A stretch of 10,944 bases of DNA. Origin: Fusobacterium sp. (GTDB taxonomy: Bacteria > Fusobacteriota > Fusobacteriia > Fusobacteriales > Fusobacteriaceae). The position numbers were made by a program, and so were the translations under genes. The stretch is taken from contig JAHHSZ010000062.1 of the NCBI GenBank assembly GCA_020024915.1, forward strand, positions 1 to 10,944, read 5' to 3'. Numbering within the stretch: the first letter of the stretch is position 1; each line of letters starts with the position of its first letter. Under the pieces are notes generated by a model. That model did not search any database, had not been told where the DNA came from, and saw nothing but the letters and a program-made list of their open reading frames with translations. Shown here in pieces: positions 1-5,871 of the stretch.

Positions 1-282
1 ATTGTACAAATAATGGGTGAACTTGCCTATAAGAAAAATCAGGAAATCTCTATTGGATTTGCAAGAAAAACTTCAGCTGCTCTAGCTAAGGCTATGGGTA
101 TGAAAGATAGAGGAATACATGGAGCTAACTTTGCTGTACTTAGAGGATTTAATGGACCTGGTGTTCTTGTAGAGCTAGGATTTATTAATAACAATGCTGA
201 TATAAAAAAATTAACAAGTCCTACAGCTCAAAAAAGAATGGCTCAAGAGATAGCTAAAATGGTAAGAGAAAATTTTTATTAA
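1..282 (+). CDS. N-acetylmuramoyl-L-alanine amidase (Amidase_3 family), C-terminal part only
   Basis: The reading frame is open at the first base and gives 93 residues before a TAA stop, so the start and most of the catalytic domain lie outside the window. Seen: the typical C-terminal half of the zinc-dependent Amidase_3 fold, including an SIGFARKTS helix, the GIHGANFAVLRG stretch, and VLVELGFINN, whose Glu is the family's catalytic glutamate. The last part (TAQKRMAQEIAKMV) matches the closing helix. Family knowledge: these enzymes cleave the bond between N-acetylmuramic acid and L-alanine of peptidoglycan in the periplasm or outside the cell, in cell separation and wall turnover. The upstream zinc-binding His and Glu residues cannot be checked here. 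The in-frame ATG at 13 is internal, not a start. The GerMN-domain gene follows after 14 bases, so the two are probably co-transcribed. Confidence 0.9.
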   Translation: MVQIMGELAYKKNQEISIGFARKTSAALAKAMGMKDRGIHGANFAVLRGFNGPGVLVELGFINNNADIKKLTSPTAQKRMAQEIAKMVRENFY

Positions 283-285
283 TGT

Positions 286-299
286 GAGGTGAAAGATTG
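286..299 (+). promoter_or_regulatory. Shine-Dalgarno and TTG start of the GerMN gene
   Basis: GAGGTGA at 286-292 sits 4 bases before TTG at 297-299. No in-frame ATG lies near this site, and TTG gives an immediate Lys-Lys plus hydrophobic N-terminus, so TTG is the best start. Confidence 0.7.
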
Positions 300-827
300 A
301 ATAAAAAAATAATAGTTGTACTTGGAATAATATGGGGTTTGGTACTTTGTAGTGGTTTTACTTACTATCAATTAAAAAGTTCTAGTAAGAAGATTCATAC
401 AATCAATCCTATTGAGAAAAATGATAATCTAAATGAGAAACAAAATTTTGAAAAAGTAACTATCTATACAGTGACTAATAATAATAAATTAGCTACTCAT
501 CAAGAGGATATCCCACTATCTCCAAAATTAAGAGATAAAATAAAAAATATAGCTAAAATAAACTTAAAAAATTTACAAGAGCTTAAAGTTTTGACTAGTG
601 AAAAAATTGAAATTGATAATATCTATATAAAGGGGGACACTGTATTTTTAGATATATCTAATATATCTGAATTAAAAACAGAGAACAGAAAAAATTTACT
701 ATCTATCTACTCAATAGTTAATAGTATTACAGAATTAGGAAATATAAGAAAAGTTAAGATTCTAGTAAATGGAAGAGAAGAAACAGGAGTTTTTGCTAAT
801 ACATATACTAGAAATACAAATATTTAA
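297..827 (+). CDS. GerMN-domain protein, membrane anchored
   Basis: 176 residues. Residues 4-25 form one hydrophobic segment after two lysines, read as an uncleaved membrane anchor or signal peptide. The sequence around Cys18 (VLC) is not a good lipobox. A polar linker (about 27-52) follows, then a GerMN-like domain at about 54-165: VTIYTVTNN at the first strand, GDTVFLDIS in the middle, SIYSIVNSITELGNIRKV, and ILVNGRE at the end, all in the expected order. Family knowledge: the domain was named from spore germination protein GerM but also occurs in non-sporulating bacteria, often beside or fused to cell-wall amidases. Here it follows an amidase gene directly, which suggests a role at the cell wall; the precise function is unknown. 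The TTG start may limit translation. No terminator follows at once; the yqeK leader begins downstream. Confidence 0.82.
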   Translation: MNKKIIVVLGIIWGLVLCSGFTYYQLKSSSKKIHTINPIEKNDNLNEKQNFEKVTIYTVTNNNKLATHQEDIPLSPKLRDKIKNIAKINLKNLQELKVLTSEKIEIDNIYIKGDTVFLDISNISELKTENRKNLLSIYSIVNSITELGNIRKVKILVNGREETGVFANTYTRNTNI

Positions 828-867
828 AATTAACAAGCAGGTAAATGTCAGGTTAAAATTAAAGGAA

Positions 868-913
868 TACTTATCTAAATATGGTATAATTATAATGAGT
901 ACTTAGATAAGTA
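868..913 (+). repeat. Perfect 11-base inverted repeat around the yqeK promoter
   Basis: TACTTATCTAA (868-878) and TTAGATAAGTA (903-913) are exact reverse complements separated by 24 bases. The spacer contains the TGGTATAAT extended -10. The repeat could be a DNA operator flanking the -10, or, in RNA reading through from upstream, an 11-bp hairpin. Its right arm is shared with the terminator-like hairpin at 904-942. Confidence 0.7.
882..890 (+). promoter_or_regulatory. Extended -10 promoter for yqeK-rnr
   Basis: TGGTATAAT fits the TGnTATAAT extended -10 consensus. No good -35 lies 16-18 bases upstream, as is usual for extended -10 promoters. The start would be near 896-898, leaving a leader of about 58 bases before yqeK. 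Confidence 0.6.
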
Positions 914-942
914 AAATCTGAAATATTTATCTGCCTTTTTTT
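904..942 (+). terminator. Terminator-like hairpin in the yqeK leader
   Basis: TAGATAAGTA (904-913) can pair with TATTTATCTG (924-933), ten pairs including two G-U, around a 10-base loop. GCC ends the arm and T7 follows at 936-942. The T-run finishes just before the AGGAGG site at 945-950. The stem is AT-rich, so it is a weak terminator at best and may act as an attenuator. The left arm also pairs perfectly with 868-878. Confidence 0.45.
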
Positions 943-954
943 ATAGGAGGAGAG

Positions 955-1533
955 ATGCTAGAAAATTTAAGAGCAATAGTAAAAGAAAGAGTTACAGAAA
1001 AAAGATATATACATACCTTAGGTGTTGAAGAAAAAGCAGTTGAACTTAGTAAAAAATATGGTGTAGATGAAACTAAGGTAAGAATAGCTGCTATTTTACA
1101 TGATATTGCCAAAAGTATGGACATAAATAGAATGGAAAAGATTTGTAAAGCTAATTTTAGTGATGAATTATCTGAAGAGGATATGAGAATCTCTGAGATA
1201 CTCCACGGTTTTGTTGGTTATCTTATTGCTAAAGATGAGCTTAATATCACTGATGAAGAGATTCTCTCTGCTATTAAATACCACACTATTGGTAAAAAAG
1301 GATTATCTCTAGTTGGAAGAATAATATATATAGCTGATGGAATTGAAAAAAATAGGGTCTACCTTGGAGTAGATGAGATTAGAAGAGTTACTGATATAAA
1401 TTTAGATCAGGGAATTATATTTGAAATTGAGAGAAAAATTACCTATCTTCAAAGTACTGGTGGAAAGATACATAGGAATACTCTTGAAATGAAAGAATGG
1501 CTTGAAGATAGTTTGAATGGAGGTAAAATATGA
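955..1533 (+). CDS. yqeK: YqeK, HD-domain symmetrical Ap4A hydrolase family
   Basis: 192 residues, the usual length for YqeK. The HD metal-binding set is visible: His20 (RYIHTLGV), His49-Asp50 (ILHDIAK), His84 (EILHG), His110 (IKYHT) and Asp128 (IADGIE). Family knowledge: the B. subtilis member hydrolyses diadenosine tetraphosphate symmetrically to two ADP, a cytoplasmic role in nucleotide alarmone clearance. The ATG at 955 is preceded by AGGAGG at 945-950. In many Firmicutes the gene lies in nadD-yqeK-rsfS; here neither partner is adjacent and rnr follows with an ATGA overlap, so the two are translationally coupled. Expression likely depends on the extended -10 at 882-890 and the hairpin leader, and perhaps on read-through from the amidase-GerMN genes. 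The family assignment is firm; the enzyme activity is inferred. Confidence 0.92.
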   Translation: MLENLRAIVKERVTEKRYIHTLGVEEKAVELSKKYGVDETKVRIAAILHDIAKSMDINRMEKICKANFSDELSEEDMRISEILHGFVGYLIAKDELNITDEEILSAIKYHTIGKKGLSLVGRIIYIADGIEKNRVYLGVDEIRRVTDINLDQGIIFEIERKITYLQSTGGKIHRNTLEMKEWLEDSLNGGKI

Positions 1534-3662
1534 AAATTGAAAAAGAATTAGAAAAATTAAAAGAGATATTTAAAAATACTAAGGGAAAAGGATTAAAATT
1601 AGATGAGATCACAAAATTATTAGGTTGGTCTCCTAAATTCAAAAAAGAGAATAGAGAGATAATTGATAATTGGGTAACTGAAGGAGAGCTTATTAAAAAT
1701 AATAGAGGTAAGTACAATCTTCCTGAAACTCAAGGGTATATAAAAGGGGTATTCAGTATTATAAAGGATAGATTTGCCTTTGTAGATACTGAAGATGAGG
1801 GGATTTTTATCCCTAAAAGTGGATTTAATGGAGCTCTTGACGGAGATACAGTATTTGTAAAGCTTACTGCTGGTATGAATGGAGATAGAAAAAAAGAGGG
1901 AGAAGTAGTTAGAATTATCAATAGGGATAAAGATATTGTCATTGGTATCTTTCAGAAAAATAAAAATTTTGGATTTGTCACTCCTACTCACTCTTTTGGT
2001 AGAGATATCTACATCCCAGCTATTAGAATGAGAAATGTCCAGCATAATCAATTAGTTGTTGTTAAGATAACTTTCTGGGGTGATACTGAAAGAAAACCAG
2101 AAGGAGAGATTGTTGAGATACTTGGAGATCCATACAATACTGATAATATGATTGAGGCTCTAATTATTAGAGAGGGTATGTCTGAAACTTTCCCTAAAGA
2201 TGTTATGGAAGAAGCAAAAAAAATACCTACCGAAATTACTAAAAAAGAGTTAAATGGAAGAAGAGATTTAAGAGACCTACCTATTATCACAATAGATGGT
2301 GATGATGCTAAAGATCTCGATGATGCTGTCTATGTAAAAAAATTAAAAAATGGTAACTATAAATTAATTGTTAGTATTGCTGATGTTTCACACTATATTC
2401 CTGAAGGATCAGCTCTAGATAGAGAGGCATACAAAAGAGGGAACTCAGTATACTTAGTAGATAGGGTTCTTCCTATGTTTCCAAAAGAAATCTCCAATGG
2501 TATCTGTTCTCTAAATCCTGATGAAGATAAACTTACATTTACTTGTGAAATGGAGATTGATAGCAAAGGAAAAGTAGTGGACTCTGACACTTATAAATCT
2601 GTTATAAAAACTGCCTATAGAATGACTTATACAAATGTTAATAAGATCATTGCTGGGGATGATGAGATATTAAAAGAGTATACTCCTATCAAGGATATGG
2701 TTATGGATATGTTAGAGCTTTCTAAAATTATTAGAGAGATGAAATACAAAAGAGGAAGTATTGATTTTGATATACCTGAAATTAAACTTATCCTTGACGA
2801 AAATAAAAAGGTAGAGTACATAAAAAGTAGAGATAGAGGGGAATCAGAAAGAATAATTGAAGATTTTATGATAGCTGCTAATGAAACTGTTGCAGAGAAA
2901 CTATTCTGGTTAGAGATACCTTCAGTATATAGAACTCATGAAAAACCTGATATGGAAAGAATTAAAAACTTAAATGAAACTCTTGCTAAATTTAAATATA
3001 GAATACACTCACTTGAAGAGATACACCCTAAACAATTCCAAAAAATAATAGAGGACTCAAAAGAGAGAGGAATAAATCTACTTGTACATAAGATGATATT
3101 GATGGCTCTTAAACAAGCTAAATATACAGTTGAAAACTTTGGACACTTCGGTCTTGCTTCTGGTTATTATACACATTTTACCTCTCCAATTAGAAGATAT
3201 GCTGATCTTACAGTTCATAGAATCTTAAACTCTGTTTTACATGGTTATCCAAATAAAAAATCTATAATCAAAAATATGGAAGAACTACCTATTACTTGCT
3301 CACATATCTCAAAAACAGAGAGAGCAGCCATGAAAGTTGAAGATGAAAGTGTAAAAATAAAACTTGTTGAATATATGATGGATAGAGTTGGTGAAGAGTA
3401 CGAAGCTACAATAGTTGGTTTTAGTAATAAGAGAGTATTCTTTGAAACTGAGGATCATATTGAATGTTTCTGGGATGTTGTTGCTGCTAAACACTATTAT
3501 GAATTTGATGATAGAGAGTATGTTATGAGAGATACTGACACTGGAGAATTCTATAGTATTGGAGATAAATATAAGGTTACATTGGTAAGAGCTAGTCTTG
3601 CAGAGTTAGAAATTGAGATTGTCCCTAATTTTGTTATGGACGAGGGACTTATTTTAAAATAA
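1530..3662 (+). CDS. rnr: Ribonuclease R (RNB/RNase II superfamily 3'-5' exoribonuclease)
   Basis: 710 residues with the RNase R domain order: an N-terminal winged-helix-like region (about 5-65), cold-shock OB domains (about 70-195, with RFAFVDTEDEGIFIP and NFGFVTP), the RNB catalytic domain (about 245-570) and an S1 domain (about 620-700). The catalytic acid cluster is intact in TIDGDDAKDLDDAV: Asp256, Asp262, Asp264 and Asp265, matching Asp272, 278, 280 and 281 of the E. coli enzyme. HFTSPIRRYADL, the conserved RNB C-terminal motif, is present. Family knowledge: it degrades structured RNA processively from the 3' end in the cytoplasm, in mRNA and rRNA quality control. The protein ends soon after S1 and lacks the long basic tail of the E. 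coli enzyme. The start ATG overlaps the yqeK stop. smpB, often next to rnr in Firmicutes, is absent. Confidence 0.96.
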   Translation: MKIEKELEKLKEIFKNTKGKGLKLDEITKLLGWSPKFKKENREIIDNWVTEGELIKNNRGKYNLPETQGYIKGVFSIIKDRFAFVDTEDEGIFIPKSGFNGALDGDTVFVKLTAGMNGDRKKEGEVVRIINRDKDIVIGIFQKNKNFGFVTPTHSFGRDIYIPAIRMRNVQHNQLVVVKITFWGDTERKPEGEIVEILGDPYNTDNMIEALIIREGMSETFPKDVMEEAKKIPTEITKKELNGRRDLRDLPIITIDGDDAKDLDDAVYVKKLKNGNYKLIVSIADVSHYIPEGSALDREAYKRGNSVYLVDRVLPMFPKEISNGICSLNPDEDKLTFTCEMEIDSKGKVVDSDTYKSVIKTAYRMTYTNVNKIIAGDDEILKEYTPIKDMVMDMLELSKIIREMKYKRGSIDFDIPEIKLILDENKKVEYIKSRDRGESERIIEDFMIAANETVAEKLFWLEIPSVYRTHEKPDMERIKNLNETLAKFKYRIHSLEEIHPKQFQKIIEDSKERGINLLVHKMILMALKQAKYTVENFGHFGLASGYYTHFTSPIRRYADLTVHRILNSVLHGYPNKKSIIKNMEELPITCSHISKTERAAMKVEDESVKIKLVEYMMDRVGEEYEATIVGFSNKRVFFETEDHIECFWDVVAAKHYYEFDDREYVMRDTDTGEFYSIGDKYKVTLVRASLAELEIEIVPNFVMDEGLILK

Positions 3663-3684
3663 TATAAATTAATGAGGTTATTTT
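3656..3684 (+). terminator. Possible weak terminator after rnr
   Basis: AAAATAA (3656-3662, over the rnr stop) can pair with TTATTTT (3678-3684), with T-rich sequence at the end. The stem is seven A-T pairs with a 15-base loop, so this is only a candidate. No better terminator is visible after rnr. Confidence 0.2.
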
Positions 3685-3698
3685 TGATGGTTTAGCAG

Positions 3699-3822
3699 TT
3701 AATGATATGAGGGGGTATCCACTTCCCCCTCTATGGTATATAAGACTTCTAAGTCTACAACTTTACTTTTCCAACGCTCCATTTATATCTGCATTTAATA
3801 TAATACACTCTCCCTTTTTATA
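3699..3822 (-). pseudogene. Decayed 3' end of an IS200/IS605-type tnpB (OrfB)
   Basis: Read on the minus strand from 3822, one frame gives YKKGECIILNADINGALEK and then a stop at 3763-3765. NADINGAL is the characteristic C-terminal region of TnpB/OrfB proteins of this class, following the zinc ribbon. A second frame, beginning at about 3770, continues with KSKVVDLEVLY and EGEVDTPSYH and stops at 3699-3701. It fits the tail that normally follows NADINGALNILKK in these proteins. The join lacks a few codons and changes frame, and a TAG lies in frame just before 3822, so the gene is dead. The RuvC-like body and zinc ribbon are missing upstream. Family knowledge: TnpB is an RNA-guided nuclease of IS605-type transposons. 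The remnant lies between convergent rnr and aroA, a tolerated landing site. Confidence 0.65.
3709..3731. other. G5/C5 hairpin within the tnpB remnant
   Basis: GAGGGGG (3709-3715) pairs with CCCCCTC (3725-3731) around a 9-base loop. No T-run follows on either strand, so it is not a normal intrinsic terminator, although it lies between convergent genes. It falls at the tnpB 3' end, where IS200/IS605 elements encode the omega RNA (reRNA), so it may be a remnant of that structure. The hairpin is seen; its origin is inference. Confidence 0.4.
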
Positions 3823-3873
3823 CTATTGCCAGTACATTGTTTTTATCTAAATTCCTTTGCTCACTTTCCACTT

Positions 3874-5139
3874 TTATAGATACTCTATTTTTATCCCTAA
3901 ACTTGATAGATCTTCAAAAAATTTAGGATAAGATTTATTAATAGCCTCTGCTCCTTCAATAGTAAGAGGTTTGTCTAAGAGAGTAGCCATTACAGCTAAA
4001 CTCATTACAATCCTATGATCTTTGTGTCCAAAAGCATCTATACAAGATTTATAACCACTCTTTCCAACAATAGTTATGCTATTTTCATCAGAAGAGATCT
4101 CAACATCTAATTTTTTTAATTCAATTTCCATAGCTTCAATTCTATCACTCTCTTTCAGTCTCAATCTTTGAGCATTATAAATTTTAGATTTTCCCTCTCC
4201 ATAAGCTAATAAAACTGTTAAGATAGGTCCAAGATCTGGACAATTTTCTAAATCTATATCTATCTCCCTAGGAGTTCCACTATAAAACTTATATCCATCT
4301 TCTTGCTCTTCAACTTTTAATCCTGCTCTTTTTATGATATTTACAATCTCTCTATCTCCCTGTTTTGTTTCCAATTTCAACCCTTTACAAACTATATCAT
4401 TATTCAAAGCTCCCAACACTGCAAAAAATCCAAGTTGTGAATAATCTCCCTCAACTCTATAATCAGTTGCTCTATATCTTTGATTTCCTTTAATATAGAT
4501 CTCTAATTCATCTCTATATTCAACCTCTACTCCAAAAGTCTTAAGCATATCAATTGTTAAATCTACATATGATTTTGACTCAAAGGGAGGATTGATTTTT
4601 ATTATTGAATCTCCATTGAATAAAGGAAGTGCAAATAGCAATCCACTTATAAATTGTGAACTGATATTTCCATCTACTACATACTCTCCTGACTTTAAAC
4701 TTCCCTCTATTACAATTCTCTCATCATCTTGCTCAAATACTAACCCCTGATCCTTAAATATTTTTTCATATATCTTCTGTGGTCTTTTTAATAATCTATT
4801 TCTCCCATAAAATTTTATATTTTTTCCAGTGAGAGAGAAGAGCGGTATAAAAAATCTTAATGTAGAGCCCGACTCATTACAATCAATTTTATTATCATTA
4901 AATCTTGAAAAATCCTCAATCCCCTCTACTATCAGACTGTCTTCCATCTCAGAGATATTTGCTCCTAATTTTCTCATTCCTGCAATAGTTGCTAAAATAT
5001 CCTCTGAATATGCTATATTTTCTATCTTACTTTTTCCTCTAGCTAAAGTAGCACATATTATTGCTCTATGAGCCATGCTTTTAGAAGGAGGGAGTTTTAT
5101 ATCTCCTTCAACTTTAGATGGATATATTTTAACTTTCAT
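3874..5139 (-). CDS. aroA: 3-phosphoshikimate 1-carboxyvinyltransferase (EPSP synthase)
   Basis: 421 residues, the usual length. It transfers the enolpyruvyl group of PEP to shikimate-3-phosphate, giving EPSP, the sixth step of the shikimate pathway, in the cytoplasm. Seen: PPSKSMAHRAI with Lys20, Ser21 and Arg25 (substrate binding), ESGSTLRFF at 89-97 in the PEP-binding glycine loop, RPQKIYE at 119-125, SSQF at 160-163, CPDLGP with the catalytic Asp302, LKESDRI with Lys329 and Glu330, and HKDHRIVMS near the end. The loop reads SGST rather than the NAGTAMRP of the enterobacterial class I enzymes, so it belongs to a different subgroup. The start ATG has AAGGAGA at 5145-5151. It is divergent from the chorismate mutase gene, whose product acts two steps later. 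No other aro gene is present. Confidence 0.96.
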   Translation of the reverse strand: MKVKIYPSKVEGDIKLPPSKSMAHRAIICATLARGKSKIENIAYSEDILATIAGMRKLGANISEMEDSLIVEGIEDFSRFNDNKIDCNESGSTLRFFIPLFSLTGKNIKFYGRNRLLKRPQKIYEKIFKDQGLVFEQDDERIVIEGSLKSGEYVVDGNISSQFISGLLFALPLFNGDSIIKINPPFESKSYVDLTIDMLKTFGVEVEYRDELEIYIKGNQRYRATDYRVEGDYSQLGFFAVLGALNNDIVCKGLKLETKQGDREIVNIIKRAGLKVEEQEDGYKFYSGTPREIDIDLENCPDLGPILTVLLAYGEGKSKIYNAQRLRLKESDRIEAMEIELKKLDVEISSDENSITIVGKSGYKSCIDAFGHKDHRIVMSLAVMATLLDKPLTIEGAEAINKSYPKFFEDLSSLGIKIEYL

Positions 5140-5164
5140 CTCATTCTCCTTAGTTTAAAATTTT

Positions 5165-5193
5165 ATTATATTTTACAACTTTTTTTTATTAAA
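5165..5193 (-). promoter_or_regulatory. Probable aroA promoter
   Basis: On the minus strand TATAAT (5165-5170) lies 17 bases after TTTAAT (5188-5193). The -10 is perfect and the -35 weak. It overlaps the region upstream of the divergent chorismate mutase promoter. Confidence 0.45.
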
Positions 5194-5199
5194 TAATAG

Positions 5200-5208
5200 T
5201 GGTATAAT
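5200..5208 (+). promoter_or_regulatory. Extended -10 promoter for chorismate mutase
   Basis: TGGTATAAT matches the extended -10 consensus and is the same nine bases seen before yqeK. The -35 region is only a T-run. The predicted start is near 5215, so the leader is about a dozen bases and already within the Shine-Dalgarno region (AGGAGAG, 5216-5222). Confidence 0.55.
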
Positions 5209-5226
5209 TAAAAAAAGGAGAGATGT

Positions 5227-5508
5227 ATGAATAGATTAGAATTAGCTAGAATAGAAATAAATAGAGTAGATAAAGAGATTGCTAAGCTTTTTCAAGAAAG
5301 AATGAAGGCTGTTGAAGAGGTTATTAATTTCAAAATTGAAAACAACTTAGATATTTTAGATTCTTCTAGAGAGAATGAGGTTATTGAAAGGAATAAAAAA
5401 TTCATTGAAGAAAAAAAATATGAAAAATACTATGTAGATCTAATTATAAATATAATGAGAATATCAAAAAATTATCAGAAAGAGATAATTGATAAATATC
5501 AAAAATAA
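5227..5508 (+). CDS. Chorismate mutase, monofunctional AroQ class
   Basis: 93 residues, all predicted helical, the size of a stand-alone AroQ-type mutase. It converts chorismate to prephenate, the first step towards phenylalanine and tyrosine. The active-site residues of the E. coli mutase domain all align: Arg8 (for Arg11), Asp15 (18), Arg25 (28), Lys36 (39), Asp45 (48), Arg48 (51), Glu49 (52), and near the end Ser80 and Gln84 (84 and 88), with one residue deleted before them. It therefore looks catalytically complete. The start is ATG at 5227; an overlapping ATG at 5223 opens only three codons. It is divergent from aroA across 87 bases, which suits shared pathway control. No prephenate dehydratase or dehydrogenase domain is fused. 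Assignment is firm for the fold class; a regulatory-only role is unlikely. Confidence 0.9.
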   Translation: MNRLELARIEINRVDKEIAKLFQERMKAVEEVINFKIENNLDILDSSRENEVIERNKKFIEEKKYEKYYVDLIINIMRISKNYQKEIIDKYQK

Positions 5509-5512
5509 ATGC

Positions 5513-5541
5513 TTGACATTAAAAATAAAGTATGATAGTAT
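5513..5541 (+). promoter_or_regulatory. Promoter upstream of the permease remnant and binding-protein gene
   Basis: TTGACA (5513-5518) is a perfect -35, followed after 17 bases by TAGTAT (5536-5541). It begins five bases after the chorismate mutase stop. It is the only good promoter seen before the binding-protein gene, about 330 bases upstream of its start. Confidence 0.65.
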
Positions 5542-5573
5542 TAACTAAATAAAAAAGGAGGAGGAAAAAGAAA

Positions 5574-5703
5574 ATGTTAATGACGACATTATTAAGGAAT
5601 AGGAAATATAATACAACTATATATTGTTTCTTTTGTAATGAGTCTGTTAATGTTTTTAGTGATTCTTCCAAAGGGAATATTTTTTGATATATCAGATGTG
5701 TAA
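5574..5703 (+). pseudogene. N-terminal remnant of an amino-acid ABC transporter permease
   Basis: An ATG at 5574 with a strong site (AAGGAGGAGG, about 5555-5564) opens MLMTTLL. The frame then must shift at 5595. From 5596 another frame reads GIGNIIQLYIVSFVMSLLM and on to a stop at 5701-5703. Together they resemble the start of His/Gln/Arg-type permeases (typically LLKGIGNTIQLYIVSFVLSLPLG), so two bases have been lost near LLR/GIG. Nothing recognisable as the rest of the permease or as the ATPase follows, so most of the transport operon seems to be deleted. In its own frame the ATG gives a 37-residue peptide ending at 5687, which could still be translated as a leader. Placement directly before a cognate-type binding protein supports the reading. 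The homology is judged by eye. Confidence 0.6.
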
Positions 5704-5797
5704 TATTTCTAATACTTTTTTAAAATAGGTGGATATTATATATTTGAGAGATCAAGAGATATTTTGAATATAGAAATCACAACATATTTTTGTTATC
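5704..5797 (+). other. Unassigned leader sequence before the terminator
   Basis: This AT-rich stretch lies between the permease remnant and the hairpin at 5798. No gene, promoter or known riboswitch core was recognised. A short open frame through it (for example GGYYIFERSRDILNIE) could be more transporter debris but matches nothing I can name. Confidence 0.4.
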
Positions 5798-5838
5798 AAC
5801 AGATTAGCATTCAAAAGATGTTAGTCTGTTTTTTATTT
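5798..5838 (+). terminator. Strong intrinsic terminator or attenuator before the binding-protein gene
   Basis: AACAGATTAGCAT (5798-5810) pairs with ATGTTAGTCTGTT (5818-5830) over 13 pairs, two of them G-U, around a 7-base loop, and is followed by TTTTATTT. It is the most convincing plus-strand hairpin between the promoter at 5513 and the gene at 5872, and only 20 bases before the Shine-Dalgarno. Either expression of the downstream genes relies on read-through or regulated antitermination, or the hairpin is left from a deleted gene. Confidence 0.75.
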
Positions 5839-5871
5839 ATAAAAATTTTAAATATTTTAGGAGGAGATTTT

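Noticed and set aside
297..350. Lipoprotein signal for the GerMN protein (Cys18)
   Set aside because: The residue before the Cys is Leu, which does not fit a lipobox; a membrane anchor is likelier.
837..860. Short direct repeat CAGGTAAA / CAGGTTAAA
   Set aside because: Only two imperfect short copies, with no further units or known role.
5764..5779. ArgR (ARG box) site
   Set aside because: TGAAT is present at 5765-5769 but the second half does not match ATTCA at the proper spacing.
5764..5871. N-terminal extension of the binding protein from a TTG at 5764
   Set aside because: It would translate through the terminator hairpin and skip a strong Shine-Dalgarno and a typical signal peptide that begin at ATG 5872.
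5541..5871. T-box or known amino-acid riboswitch before the binding-protein and argG genes
   Set aside because: No T-box core (GGTGGTACCGCG-like) or other riboswitch core could be recognised; only the terminator is clear.
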